A stretch of DNA of 64,000 nt from Streptococcus varani (GCF_001375655.1 NZ_CTEN01000002.1:310001-374000), one strand, 5' to 3'; positions 27,709 through 36,763 are shown, counted from the first letter of the stretch. Notes: generated by a model not told the origin, from the sequence alone. Numbers and translations are program-made.

Positions 27709-29049
27709 TTATAGAATTAATCCTTCCTTCTTCATGCCTCGAATAAAAACGAATAAAGAAGGAATTAAAATAGCAACACTCCCAATCCAAGCGGCAGGAC
27801 TTGCCGCTGCTACTCCTGCATAGCCAAAGAATTGCGCCCCCAAAATGGCAACACCGGCTCGCATGACTAACTCAGCAAAACCAGCCAAAGTAGGAACAAA
27901 ACCATTTCCTAAGCCTTGAATAAAGGACCTCGTCACAAAAAGAATAGATAAAATCCAATAGCAAAGACCATTGATGATGTAATAAATAAAAGCTAAGTCC
28001 AAGACATTCTTGGAAGGATTGGCTAAAAAGAGACCAGAAAATTGAGTATTAAAGACAATCAAAATGATTGCAAAGAAGATAGCCCAAACAACGGTTACCA
28101 ATAGCGTTTGTTTCAAGCCTTCTAAAAGACGATGAAATTTCTTTGCACCATAATTCTGAGCCGTAAAGGTAGAAATGGCCAAACCAAGATTGACCATGGG
28201 AAGCATGGCTAGTTGATCTGTTTTACTCGCAATAGATTGAGCTGCAATGGCATCGGTTCCTAGCTGATTAAGGACCACCTGCAAGGTAATGGCCCCAATG
28301 GCAATAATACTAGCTTGAAAGGCCATAGGAAAACCAATCTTAGCATGCACCAGCAGTTCTTCTTTCTTCAATTGAAAGATGCCCTTATGAACCTTGAAGT
28401 AAGAAATCTTTTTCTGACTATAAATGACAAGGTAGAGAACCGAAAAAGCTTGGGCCAAAATAGTCGCAAGTCCTGCTCCAAAAACACCCATTTTGAGATT
28501 TAGAATAAAGAAAAAATCAAGCAAGACATTGATGATACTGGCAACAATCAGAGCATAAAGAGGTGTCTTGGAATCGCCCAATGCCCGGATGGCACTGGAA
28601 AAATAATTATAGAGCACTGTAAAAACCATACCACCAAAAATCGCTGTTAGAAAACCCTGGGAACCATCGATCAACTCTTGCGGCATCTGCATGATTTCAA
28701 GTAAGGGACGTAGACCGACTAGTGATAAAAAACTCAGGACAAAACTCACTAAAATCGAATAAAAAAGACCGTGAACAAAACTACGTTCTATCCCCTCACT
28801 ATCTCCTGCTCCAAAGCGTTGAGAGATAATGATGGATAGTCCCGTTGTCAAGCCTTGAGCAAATCCCAATATTAAGAAAACGATGGAACCTGTCGCGCCA
28901 ACACTAGCAAAGGCGAGTTGACCCAAAGTCTGCCCTACAATCATGGCATCAGCAAAGTTATAGGCCAGCTGAAAAAAACTTCCGATCAATAGTGGAAGTG
29001 TAAATTGTAATATGACTTTTATGGGTTTTCCTTGGGTTAAATCTTGCAT
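27709..29049 (-). CDS. MATE family efflux transporter
   Basis: A 446-residue protein with twelve membrane spans of the MATE (multidrug and toxin extrusion) family, an ion-coupled exporter in the cytoplasmic membrane. It begins MQDLTQGKPIKVILQFTLPL, a typical family start. I chose ATG 29049 over the frame start at 29109 because the promoter -10 lies at 29081-29086. The substrate is unknown. It is divergent from cutC. Confidence 0.9.
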   Translation of the reverse strand: MQDLTQGKPIKVILQFTLPLLIGSFFQLAYNFADAMIVGQTLGQLAFASVGATGSIVFLILGFAQGLTTGLSIIISQRFGAGDSEGIERSFVHGLFYSILVSFVLSFLSLVGLRPLLEIMQMPQELIDGSQGFLTAIFGGMVFTVLYNYFSSAIRALGDSKTPLYALIVASIINVLLDFFFILNLKMGVFGAGLATILAQAFSVLYLVIYSQKKISYFKVHKGIFQLKKEELLVHAKIGFPMAFQASIIAIGAITLQVVLNQLGTDAIAAQSIASKTDQLAMLPMVNLGLAISTFTAQNYGAKKFHRLLEGLKQTLLVTVVWAIFFAIILIVFNTQFSGLFLANPSKNVLDLAFIYYIINGLCYWILSILFVTRSFIQGLGNGFVPTLAGFAELVMRAGVAILGAQFFGYAGVAAASPAAWIGSVAILIPSLFVFIRGMKKEGLIL

Positions 29050-29080
29050 AATCTCAACTCTCTGTCTAACTATCATGACC

Positions 29081-29109
29081 ATTGTATCGGTTTTGACATG
29101 CTTTATCAA
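29081..29109 (-). promoter_or_regulatory. Promoter of the MATE gene
   Basis: On the minus strand TTGATA (29104-29109) and TACAAT (29081-29086) are 17 bp apart. The start of transcription would fall near 29074, excluding the upstream start codons of the longer frame. Confidence 0.7.
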
Positions 29110-29146
29110 CTCTTTGACACAAAAACGACAGATATTGCCTATTTTA

Positions 29147-29174
29147 TTGTCAGAATGATTTTCCGTGATATAAT
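29147..29174 (+). promoter_or_regulatory. Promoter of cutC
   Basis: TTGTCA (29147-29152) and TATAAT (29169-29174) are spaced 16 bp, 26 bp before the cutC start codon. Confidence 0.72.
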
Positions 29175-29200
29175 AGATTAAAACAAAACGAGGTGAACGG

Positions 29201-29830
29201 ATGTTAATAAAAGAATTTTGTGCCGAAAATCTAACCGATCTTCCAAACCTGACTGCCGCAGAAATAAGGCGTGTCGAACTCTGTGATAATTTGGCCCAAG
29301 GCGGTACTACACCATCTTATGGTGTTCTCAAAGAAGCCGCTCATTATCTGCATGAAAAAGGCATTAGTTTGGCCACCATGATTCGACCGCGCGGTGGCAA
29401 TTTTGTTTACAATGACATTGAATTGCGGGTAATGGAAGAAGATATCTTAAAAGCGGTTGAATTGGAATCGGATAGCCTAGTCCTTGGCTTACTGACAGAA
29501 GAGAATGAACTGGATACAGAAGGAATTGAACAACTTCTTCCAGCGACACAAGGCCTGCCTTTGGTTTTTCACATGGCCTTTGACTTGATTCCAATGGAGC
29601 AGCAAAAAACTGCCATGGATAAGCTGATTGACTACGGATTTGTCCGGATTCTCTTACACGGCTCCGCTCAACGTCATGATATCTTTGAGAATGTCACTCA
29701 TATCAAGGAATTGGTTGATTATGCCGACCATCGCATTGAAATTATGATGGGTGGCGGTGTGACAGCTGACAACTGCCATAAACTAGCTAGTCTGACGGGT
29801 ACCAATATTGTCCATGGGACAAAGATATAA
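29201..29830 (+). CDS. cutC: CutC family protein (copper homeostasis)
   Basis: A 209-residue TIM-barrel protein of the CutC family, with signatures MIRPRGGNFVYND (about residues 61-73) and LLHGSAQRHD. CutC has been linked to copper handling in bacteria, though its biochemical role is debated. It is somewhat shorter than the E. coli protein (about 248 residues) but comparable to other streptococcal members. It has its own promoter and a strong shared terminator. Confidence 0.92.
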   Translation: MLIKEFCAENLTDLPNLTAAEIRRVELCDNLAQGGTTPSYGVLKEAAHYLHEKGISLATMIRPRGGNFVYNDIELRVMEEDILKAVELESDSLVLGLLTEENELDTEGIEQLLPATQGLPLVFHMAFDLIPMEQQKTAMDKLIDYGFVRILLHGSAQRHDIFENVTHIKELVDYADHRIEIMMGGGVTADNCHKLASLTGTNIVHGTKI

Positions 29831-29873
29831 AACCAAAAAAGATGATGGTCGCTTGAGCATCATCTTTTTGGTT
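29831..29873. terminator. Bidirectional terminator between cutC and rsmI
   Basis: AACCAAAAAAGATGATG pairs with CATCATCTTTTTGGTT, with A-runs and T-runs on opposite sides; it serves the convergent cutC and tmk-holB-yabA-rsmI transcripts. Confidence 0.9.
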
Positions 29874-30735
29874 ACACTTCATGATAAGCGTTATAGAGTT
29901 CTTGGCGGTTAAGACCCAAATCCTTGGCCACTTTTTTGATGGCTTGGTTGGGTTTGTTTCCGTCCTTAATCAGTTGCTCAACCTGTTCAAGCGGGTCCAA
30001 GTTTTCCAAATCCTCATCCCTAACTTGTCCATCAAAACCAGAAACGATAATGAGACACTCGCCTTTGAGAGGATTGTCTGTTATATAGTCCAAAACTTCT
30101 GAAATCAGTCCTCGTTGGTATTCTTCATAGAGCTTAGTTAGTTCACGAACTACTACTACTTGACGATCACCATAAACAGCCAACATGTTTTCCAATGTAT
30201 CCGCCACCCGATAAGGAGATTCGTAGAAAATCTGGCTTTCTGGATAAGCTTTCTTACTGTCAAAAAATTCCTTCTGTTGTCCAGCCTTGCGTGGTAAAAA
30301 ACCATAGAAGATATGAGGCTGGGGAGCGATACCAGAAGCAATCAGGGCCGTAATACCAGCCGATGCCCCTGGCGTTGCCACCACTGGAATATCCGCTTGG
30401 ATGGCTGCTCTGACCAAATCATGACCAGGATCCGAAATGGATGGAAGCCCCGCATCTGAAACCTGAGCCAAGGATTGGCCAGCTAAAAGCATGTCAATGA
30501 GATTTGGAATTCTATCGTAGGCATTGTGCTCATGGAAAGAAATCTGCTTGGTCTCAATGTCAAAATGTTTGAGCAAGAGTCCTGTGTTTCGCGTATCCTC
30601 TGCACAGATAAAATCGACAGATTTCAAAATAGCTACCGCTCGAAAGGTCATATCTTGCAGGTTACCAATAGGAGTTGCGACCAGATAAAGACTTCCTCTT
30701 GCCGTCACTCCCTTAAATGATTTTTGTACTTGCAT
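29872..30735 (-). CDS. rsmI: 16S rRNA (cytidine-2'-O)-methyltransferase RsmI
   Basis: A 287-residue SAM-dependent methyltransferase that 2'-O-methylates C1402 of 16S rRNA. It begins with the family pattern GSLYLVATPIGNLQDMTFRA and has AEDTRNTGLLLKHF and QVSDAGLPSISDPGHDLV. The start lies one base after the yabA stop (TAAGATG). It is the last gene of the tmk-holB-yabA-rsmI group, conserved across Firmicutes. Confidence 0.96.
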   Translation of the reverse strand: MQVQKSFKGVTARGSLYLVATPIGNLQDMTFRAVAILKSVDFICAEDTRNTGLLLKHFDIETKQISFHEHNAYDRIPNLIDMLLAGQSLAQVSDAGLPSISDPGHDLVRAAIQADIPVVATPGASAGITALIASGIAPQPHIFYGFLPRKAGQQKEFFDSKKAYPESQIFYESPYRVADTLENMLAVYGDRQVVVVRELTKLYEEYQRGLISEVLDYITDNPLKGECLIIVSGFDGQVRDEDLENLDPLEQVEQLIKDGNKPNQAIKKVAKDLGLNRQELYNAYHEV

Positions 30736-30736
30736 C

Positions 30737-31054
30737 TTAATCTCGATTCAGTAATTCTAAACAGAACATGCAGGGCTCATCATTGTCACGGCGTTGACCA
30801 TAGGAAAAAGTACAGATATGGAAACCATCCTCATAGATATTTTCCAAATTTTCCTTACCATAGTTGGAGCTTTTTGCATCTTCTTTTTCTTCCTTGGACA
30901 GGCGGTCCCGTAGCTTGGAATTTTCCAATCGCAAAGCGGTATTCTCATCGATAACTCCTTGCAAATGCTTCTTAATAGCTTCTACTTCTGCTAGGGTCAT
31001 CAAGAGGTTCTGTGAGAAGCCATCTAGGGCATCAAAAATTTCTCTCTTATCCAT
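30737..31054 (-). CDS. yabA: Initiation control protein YabA
   Basis: A 105-residue protein with an N-terminal leucine-zipper coiled coil (residues 5-60) and a C-terminal zinc site: H and C in FHICTF followed by PCMFC. YabA binds DnaA and the beta clamp to restrain replication initiation. It sits between holB and rsmI, the usual place. Confidence 0.95.
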   Translation of the reverse strand: MDKREIFDALDGFSQNLLMTLAEVEAIKKHLQGVIDENTALRLENSKLRDRLSKEEKEDAKSSNYGKENLENIYEDGFHICTFSYGQRRDNDEPCMFCLELLNRD

Positions 31055-31067
31055 CTATTCTCTTATC

Positions 31068-31958
31068 TCACTTCTCTTTTAAAATCATATACTCTAGGGC
31101 ATTCTGCAAACTGACATTACTTTGCCACATTCTTCTCACTTGTAAGAGTTCTTCCAGTCGCATCAAAGCCTGAGGATTCTCTTTTTTCTCAGATAAAAAT
31201 AAAGTCAACAAGTCCAAGATTCTCTCTTGCTCTATTTTTTCACTTGCCAAATGGACCAACTGAGGCACCATCAGAAAAGCACGATCAGGTGTAGCCAATA
31301 AAGTCGTCACAAACTTGGGAATCAGATGCAGCAAATCTTGAAAAGCCTTTAGCTTCATCAGTTCCATTGCTTCCTCGCTACTAGCAACTAACTCTGCCAA
31401 GATACGAGCCTGAGACTTTAGCAAACCTTCTTCTTCCAACTGACGGATCAGCACCTGGCGATTCTTGGGAAAATGGACCAGCTGAGTGCGACTTTTTATG
31501 GTCGAAAGCACCGCTTCCTCGTGATTGGTCAAGAGAAAAATAGTCACATCCGATTGAGGTTCCTCAATTACTTTGAGGAGAGAATTAGCCGCATTTGGGT
31601 GCATCTTTTCGGCATCACAGATAATAAAAATCTGCTTTGACGATTCAAAACCTGATTGGGAAAAATCTTTGACAAGTTCACGGACTCGCTCTGTCTTTAT
31701 CACGTTTCCACGAGGACGGATGATCGTCACATCTGAAAACTCTTCCTGTTCAATCAGACGACAGGTTCGACAATTCCCACAAGGTAAACTATTTTTCCCT
31801 TCTTGACAAAAAGAAGCCTGACTGAGGAAAATAGCCGTGTCAAAACTGGCAAATTGACCCGAAAAAAGATAAGCATGAGCTAATTTACCTTGATGTAAAA
31901 CCTGCTCAAAGCCAGCCAGAACTCTGGGTTGGTATTGTTTTAATTGTTCTAGATTCAT
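31068..31958 (-). CDS. holB: DNA polymerase III delta' subunit
   Basis: A 296-residue clamp-loader subunit. The AAA+ fold has a zinc finger, CGNCRTCRLIEQ (about residues 60-71), and NSLLKVIEEPQSD. The Walker A region is degenerate (LFSGQFASFDTA), normal for delta', which does not hydrolyse ATP. It starts 6 bp after the tmk stop. Confidence 0.94.
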   Translation of the reverse strand: MNLEQLKQYQPRVLAGFEQVLHQGKLAHAYLFSGQFASFDTAIFLSQASFCQEGKNSLPCGNCRTCRLIEQEEFSDVTIIRPRGNVIKTERVRELVKDFSQSGFESSKQIFIICDAEKMHPNAANSLLKVIEEPQSDVTIFLLTNHEEAVLSTIKSRTQLVHFPKNRQVLIRQLEEEGLLKSQARILAELVASSEEAMELMKLKAFQDLLHLIPKFVTTLLATPDRAFLMVPQLVHLASEKIEQERILDLLTLFLSEKKENPQALMRLEELLQVRRMWQSNVSLQNALEYMILKEK

Positions 31959-31964
31959 TTTCTC

Positions 31965-32597
31965 TTACTTAAAAAATCGCTTTGAGATGATTGAAAAAGC
32001 CTCTTCAATCACTTGCTCCAAGGGATGGCTGGCATCTACTTTAACCATGCGTTCCGGATCTTGCTCCAAAATGGACAGATACCCTTGACGCACCCGCTCA
32101 TGCATATCCACCGTTTCCATATCCAAACGATCCACATCATGATGACGATTTTTAGCGATACGAGCCAAGCCCTCTTCCACATTGATATCAAAATAAAGAG
32201 TCAAATCTGGCACCAAACCGTCAGTGGCATAGTCATTGAGCCAGTTGATATCCTTTACATCCAGACCACGACCAAAGCCCTGATAGGCCACCGAGGAGTC
32301 GATAAAACGATCGACCAATAGCAACTTTCCACCATCCAGAGCCGGTAAAATCCGCTCTTTCAAATGCTGGCGACGGGCTGCAATGTAGAGAAGCAACTCC
32401 GTTTTATCATCCATGGCTGTATTTTCAGGATTTAAAATAACCGAACGAATATCTTCTGCAATGGCAACTCCACCTGGTTCACGAGTTGTTACAAGCTCCA
32501 TATCAAATGCCGCTAATTTAGGCAACAAAGCCTGCAAGACAGATGTTTTCCCAGCTCCATCTGGACCTTCCAAACTAATAAAAATACCCTTATTCAT
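31965..32597 (-). CDS. tmk: Thymidylate kinase
   Basis: A 210-residue enzyme that phosphorylates dTMP to dTDP. Walker [11 protein letters not shown] is at residues 10-19, and [16 protein letters not shown] (about 90-105) includes the DRF motif. ATG 32597 was chosen since GAGG is 6 bp upstream; an ATG at 32609 would be too close to AGGAG. It heads the tmk-holB-yabA-rsmI operon. Confidence 0.96.
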   Translation of the reverse strand: MNKGIFISLEGPDGAGKTSVLQALLPKLAAFDMELVTTREPGGVAIAEDIRSVILNPENTAMDDKTELLLYIAARRQHLKERILPALDGGKLLLVDRFIDSSVAYQGFGRGLDVKDINWLNDYATDGLVPDLTLYFDINVEEGLARIAKNRHHDVDRLDMETVDMHERVRQGYLSILEQDPERMVKVDASHPLEQVIEEAFSIISKRFFK

Positions 32598-32716
32598 ATC
32601 GTTCCTCATTTCTCCTACTTCTCTTCATTCTACCAAAAAAGAGACAAAAAAGCACTCTTTATTTTCAATGAAGACTGTGATAAAATGAGTTGACATCTTG
32701 TTTAGGAGAGTTTTCT

Positions 32717-33580
32717 ATGCGCATCAAAAACATTATCCTCATCATCATCGGTGCAGGCTTATTTTCTTTTGGACTCAACTATTTGGTCATGCCAAATGGT
32801 CTTTATGAAGGTGGAGCAACAGGAATTTCCCTGATTCTGTACTATCTCTTTCATATACAGCCTTGGGTAACCAATATTCTCATTAACATTCCCCTTTTTA
32901 TCCTAGGTTGGAAAATTCTTGGTAGGAATGTCCTTCATCTCAGCCTCCTCGGTACTTTTTCTGTTACCATTTGGTTGGCTATTTTTGAAAAGCTACCATT
33001 TGTAGTGGATCTGGACCACGATCTCATCATCGTCTCTATGCTTGCTGGTGTCCTATCGGGGATAGGTTTAGGCATCATCTTCAAAGCCGGCGGAACGACT
33101 GGGGGCAGCGATATTTTAGCCCGTATTGGCCACAAATACAGCCATTATACCATCGGTCAGATCATCCTAGCTATTGACATCTTAGTTTTGATTTTAACCA
33201 TTATCGTTTCCCGAGACTTACGAGTGGTGCTCTATACCATGCTTCAGGTCACCATCGCTTCTCGTGTAATTGATATTATCAGTGACGGTGGCTATGGTAG
33301 TAAAGGGGTCATGATAATTAGTCAAAAGTCACAAGAAATCGCTGCTGCCATTGATAGTCAAATCGAGCGCGGTGTCACTCTCATCAAAGCTCAGGGCTTT
33401 TATAGTCGAACAGATATGGATATGATTTATTCCGTGATCTATAAGAGCCAGCTTCAGGAAACAAAAGAACTGATTCACCGCATCGATCCGCATGCCTTTA
33501 TCACCATTACAGATGCCCACGAAGTGCTAGGTGAAGGCTTTACTTTAGACAAAGATAAAAACCCATTGGAAAAAAGATAA
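32717..33580 (+). CDS. YitT family membrane protein (DUF161/DUF2179)
   Basis: A 287-residue protein with five or six membrane spans and a C-terminal cytosolic DUF2179 domain (about residues 210-287, YGSKGVMIISQKSQEIAAAI onwards). The family is widespread in Firmicutes; its role is not established. AGGAGAG supports the ATG at 32717; a TTG further upstream is unlikely. It is divergent from tmk. Confidence 0.88.
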   Translation: MRIKNIILIIIGAGLFSFGLNYLVMPNGLYEGGATGISLILYYLFHIQPWVTNILINIPLFILGWKILGRNVLHLSLLGTFSVTIWLAIFEKLPFVVDLDHDLIIVSMLAGVLSGIGLGIIFKAGGTTGGSDILARIGHKYSHYTIGQIILAIDILVLILTIIVSRDLRVVLYTMLQVTIASRVIDIISDGGYGSKGVMIISQKSQEIAAAIDSQIERGVTLIKAQGFYSRTDMDMIYSVIYKSQLQETKELIHRIDPHAFITITDAHEVLGEGFTLDKDKNPLEKR

Positions 33581-33581
33581 T

Positions 33582-33632
33582 AAAAAATGATGCTAGATTA
33601 GAAACTTCTAAGCGACTAGCATCATTTTTTTT
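33582..33632. terminator. Bidirectional terminator at the edge of the accessory region
   Basis: AAAAAATGATGCTAG pairs with CTAGCATCATTTTTT. It ends the YitT gene on the plus strand and the minus-strand accessory gene array, whose last stop codon is at 33631-33633. Confidence 0.88.
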
Positions 33633-33848
33633 ACAATTTAAACTCAATTCCATCCACTTCTATATTATTTGTCTCTAAAAATAATACTTGATTCCATATT
33701 TCCATAAACATGTTTACTTTGGAATTGTTTTGAGCGTTGGATGGGTATAAAACGGAAAACATCTTATTTCATAATTTCCATCTGTCACTACGACATCAGC
33801 TTCTCCAATTTTTTCGCTTATCCAAATGATATCTTTTATTAGCAACAT
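33631..33848 (-). pseudogene. Frameshifted small gene at the end of the Rhs-associated array
   Basis: An AGGAGG site precedes an ATG at 33848 that opens MLLIKDIIWISEKIGEA and stops after 44 codons at 33714-33716. The next frame then continues without a gap as NSKVNMFMEIWNQVLF...DGIEFKL to the stop at 33631-33633. One missing A in the run CTCAAAAC restores a single protein of about 76 residues. Not recognised; position suggests an immunity-like cassette gene. It could also be a sequencing error. Confidence 0.6.
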
Positions 33849-33891
33849 TGTATGTCCTCCTATGGAATTACTTTAAAATTGGGAGATTATT

Positions 33892-33990
33892 TTATAATCT
33901 GTTTTGCATATTTCGTATTCTTACCGGTACCACAATCTTCTTAACATAGGCATTCATCTCCGAAATATAGGTTCTATAACAATTAGTAAA
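33892..33990 (-). pseudogene. Possible remnant of a coding tail (low confidence)
   Basis: Between two small genes, one minus-strand frame stays open for about 32 codons, ending RTYISEMNAYVKKIVVPVR and a few more residues to a stop at 33892-33894. It has no start signal. Lysine-rich endings of this kind followed by a small gene resemble orphan toxin tips in polymorphic toxin loci, but the segment is short and may be chance. Confidence 0.25.
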
Positions 33991-34429
33991 AGTCAAAATA
34001 GATATTCGTTGGTGAAAACTCTCCAAATATCTCAACCATCTCTTTTCTTAAATCAGCTTCATTCTTTAAAAAATCTATATATCTGAAAAAATTAGTTTTA
34101 TCATCTTCCATCATCTGAATTTTTATAAAACAATAACTCAAAATTTTAATAATTTTTTTATCAATTTCCTCAATTGTAGATTTTGAGGTTCTCTTTAAAA
34201 TAAATTCTTCAAACTCTTTTTCTTCGAATCCATTTATTATCAATTCATACTGGTATAGCTCATAACGTTTTCTCTCTTCTCCAACATAAAATGGTAACAA
34301 TAATCCTGGTACTAAAATTAATTCTGAAGAATTTGAGATAAGATTAATTAGTATATTTATATTAACTAATCCTTCTTGACTAAAAAATAACTTGGGTGCT
34401 TGATGAAAAATTTCCCTTAATGTAGTCAT
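33983..34429 (-). CDS. Unrecognised 148-residue protein, possible immunity protein
   Basis: A 148-residue soluble, acidic, mostly helical-looking protein (MTTLREIFHQAPKLFF..., many Glu and Lys). It has a strong AAAGGAGG site before the ATG. No family was recognised. The DNA is clearly more AT-rich than the flanking core genes. It lies in the array of small genes downstream of the giant YD-repeat gene, all on the same strand, the place where immunity genes for displaced toxin tips collect; that role is inferred from position only. Confidence 0.6.
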   Translation of the reverse strand: MTTLREIFHQAPKLFFSQEGLVNINILINLISNSSELILVPGLLLPFYVGEERKRYELYQYELIINGFEEKEFEEFILKRTSKSTIEEIDKKIIKILSYCFIKIQMMEDDKTNFFRYIDFLKNEADLRKEMVEIFGEFSPTNIYFDFY

Positions 34430-34616
34430 TCTTACCTCCTTTGGTCTTTAAATAAATACTGTATCTTTAACGGTCTTTATTTTTTATTTTAGTACATCAG
34501 AAAGAAATTACCTAGAAAATTTTTCTTATATGTTTTCTCGTCAATTACAGGTTTCACTTTACTTAGAAATATTTAGTAGAAATTTAATCCATTAGCTACT
34601 GTAAACACTGTTTTGT

Positions 34617-35037
34617 TTACTCATAAACTAAATCAAAATTGAATGTGATAGGACCATCCGATTCATTTGTGACCTTAATATTGAAGTCGCTTTTGCTAAC
34701 AAAAGTGAAAGACAACCAGAATGGTGCTTCAATTATAATACCATCAGAACACACTGAAATATTTGCACTGCAATCTGAAAGAATAATTATGACTAATTTC
34801 CTAGAATCATAAAATGTCCACTTTTCAATCTGAGTATCAGCAAGATTGAAATGAAGTTTTTCCCTGATAACATTGCAAGAACTTGATTTCCCAACATTCT
34901 GTATCTTCCTCAAATCCTTTTGTTGTTTCTATAAACAAACTAGCCTCATCACCTAGATACCTTGCTCGAAAATCTAAAACCAAGGGTTCCATCGTGTAGA
35001 CTTCATGTAACTTTGCTAATGTTTTTTGAATATCCAT
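34617..35037 (-). pseudogene. Frameshifted 139-residue protein, possible immunity protein
   Basis: The first part, from ATG 35037 (MDIQKTLAKLHEVYTMEP, RBS AAAGAGGC), ends early after KFLQCYQGK. The second part continues in another frame from LHFNLADTQIEKWTFYD to DGPITFNFDLVYE and stops at 34617. Removing one A from the AAAAA run at 34857-34861 joins them into one protein of about 139 residues. The family is not recognised; beta-rich, one domain. It lies in the YD-repeat accessory array. Inactivation, phase variation or a sequencing error are all possible. Confidence 0.65.
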
Positions 35038-35101
35038 AGTATGCCTCTTTCTTATTTATTCCAAAATGTGTTCTGCTGATGATTGTCAATTTCCGAGATG
35101 T

Positions 35102-35887
35102 TTAATAGCTATGTAGCTTTCTATCAGCTGCATTTTCATTGTCAGCTAACCACCTTCTCGCTTCACGCACCATGAAGAGCCGTTCATCATACTGGGCTAC
35201 ATTATCAAAATAATTTTTCGCAAGTATAACATCATTATTCAAGATACTATTTTTAGCAATAAAGTAATTTTTTTCAATTGTACTCAAAAGACTATCATCT
35301 GGTAAAAAATGAACATAATCATTTCCTTGATTCTCAATTATCAAGTCTTCATAACAGTGAATTCTCTTTAGATACAAATCTTTTTTCTTACTTTGAGGCT
35401 GGGAAGACAATTGGGAGGCAATATTCATAATTTGACGTTCACCACCCAGTTCTATCCTAATCCTATATGCTAGTAAGTAATAGTCTAGTTTATCTATATT
35501 CCCATACTTTTTAGAAGAAAGACTTTCCACCTTAACCTGTTTAAGTATTTGAATACAATACTCATAATGACCAAGGTAATATGAGTATTGAGCTATCCGA
35601 AATAGATAGTAATTCTTCAGCGAGGTTTTTTTCCTCAATTTTATTTTGAGGTGTTGAATATAATCTTCATAATCATCTAGTTGACAGGAATATAGTCGGG
35701 AACTTATCTTGATTGGTAGATAATACTTAATATATGACAAAGTAGCTACAATAACGGCATAGGGGATTAACACCGAAGCCGCTGGAAATAGCCCAAGTAA
35801 GTACAAACAAATTAGCAATAAATTGAACATTGTTGCATTTATTATGAGTATCAGTTTATTTTCATGTTTATAAATATAACTCTTCAT
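35102..35887 (-). CDS. Membrane-anchored TPR-like protein, paralogue 3
   Basis: A 261-residue protein. Two hydrophobic spans lie within residues 10-60; the rest is helical with TPR-like pairs (YYLFRIAQYSYYLGHYEYCIQIL). It ends NYFDNVAQYDERLFMVREARRWLAD. The same C-terminal pattern LFxVxEAxRxLA/V occurs in the genes at 35960 and 37043, so the three form a family. The role is unknown. Placement behind a polymorphic toxin gene, and membrane anchoring, suggest immunity proteins; this is inference. Confidence 0.72.
   Translation of the reverse strand: MKSYIYKHENKLILIINATMFNLLLICLYLLGLFPAASVLIPYAVIVATLSYIKYYLPIKISSRLYSCQLDDYEDYIQHLKIKLRKKTSLKNYYLFRIAQYSYYLGHYEYCIQILKQVKVESLSSKKYGNIDKLDYYLLAYRIRIELGGERQIMNIASQLSSQPQSKKKDLYLKRIHCYEDLIIENQGNDYVHFLPDDSLLSTIEKNYFIAKNSILNNDVILAKNYFDNVAQYDERLFMVREARRWLADNENAADRKLHSY
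35154..35191 (-). repeat. 38-bp direct repeat in paralogue 3'-ends, copy 1
   Basis: 38 bp here are identical to 35982-36019. Both encode the C-terminal YDERLFMVREARRW segment of two otherwise diverged paralogues, pointing to recent recombination or gene conversion. Confidence 0.9.
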
Positions 35888-35959
35888 ACACTACTTTCAA
35901 AAAATATTAAATAATCGATTGATGTTCGAGCAAAACTTAGTTGAACATCAATCTAACTA

Positions 35960-36763
35960 CTACTGCATTTCAACTAACCATCTTCTCGCTTCACGCACCA
36001 TGAAGAGCCGTTCATCATATTTCGATATGACTGTGAAATGATATTCCAAGCTCTCAAAATCATTCGTTAGAAGGCTATTAATACCAGAATAATAGTGACG
36101 TACTAAGTTTTCTAATTTTGAATTTCCATTTTTCACAGTTTTAAAATAAGGATTTGGCTTCTTCAAATATATTAAATCGTAAATCGCCAGATTAGTTTGA
36201 ATTAGGTTATCTTTTTCACCCCACTCGGCAAATTCAGTTATTCTTGAACGAAATGAGTCTAAATCTACATCAGTATTCAAGTGAACTTTACAAAGTAATT
36301 TCAAGCAAAGAATATCGACAATCATGTTTGGTCTGAACTTTTTAAAGACATGTTCAAGATGGATTTCATCTAATTTTTTCAATGAAGCTTCAAATTGTCC
36401 TTGGAATGCTAAGGATTTTACCAGTAAAAATAAATAATTTGACTTAGCATTCTTCAAAAATGGATTAGATTTGACAACTCTATAACCAGTATTTACAAAT
36501 GCTATGAATTTTTCAATATTTAGATCATCATTTAAAAGGGATATTATAGCGAAGTCAGTTGCTTTAAGTAGAAATATCGAGACAAAAGCAATCAAAACCA
36601 TTAACACATACAACATATTTCCCAAAATTGGTTTGTAATCAAAACTTATTGCCAGAATACCAACTATAGATGTTAAAATAACTGCGAAATACATCTCGAA
36701 AATCATTAACCAAAAGAACTGCTTATTGGATAATTTCTTTAAATAGTTTATAAGATTCTTCAT
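35960..36763 (-). CDS. Membrane-anchored TPR-like protein, paralogue 2
   Basis: A 267-residue protein. Two N-terminal membrane spans (about residues 15-75) precede a helical domain with repeat-like pairs (FLLVKSLAFQGQFEASLKKL) and the family ending YDERLFMVREARRWLVEMQ. It starts 11 bp after a small hydrophobic reading frame (36775-36963) that may be an orphan toxin tip, mirroring the way paralogue 1 follows the YD-repeat gene. Function unknown; immunity is the favoured inference. Confidence 0.72.
   Translation of the reverse strand: MKNLINYLKKLSNKQFFWLMIFEMYFAVILTSIVGILAISFDYKPILGNMLYVLMVLIAFVSIFLLKATDFAIISLLNDDLNIEKFIAFVNTGYRVVKSNPFLKNAKSNYLFLLVKSLAFQGQFEASLKKLDEIHLEHVFKKFRPNMIVDILCLKLLCKVHLNTDVDLDSFRSRITEFAEWGEKDNLIQTNLAIYDLIYLKKPNPYFKTVKNGNSKLENLVRHYYSGINSLLTNDFESLEYHFTVISKYDERLFMVREARRWLVEMQ
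35982..36019 (-). repeat. 38-bp direct repeat in paralogue 3'-ends, copy 2
   Basis: Identical to 35154-35191. The flanking DNA diverges quickly on both sides, so the identity is local, as expected for a recombination tract. Confidence 0.9.

Noticed and set aside
27575-27823. 82-codon plus-strand frame between serC and the MATE gene
   Set aside because: It overlaps the end of the MATE gene and the upstream region of serC, with no RBS or family match.
34617-34913. Independent 98-residue gene starting at 34913
   Set aside because: There is no RBS, and its first residues overlap the other frame; it is better explained as the second half of the frameshifted gene from 35037.
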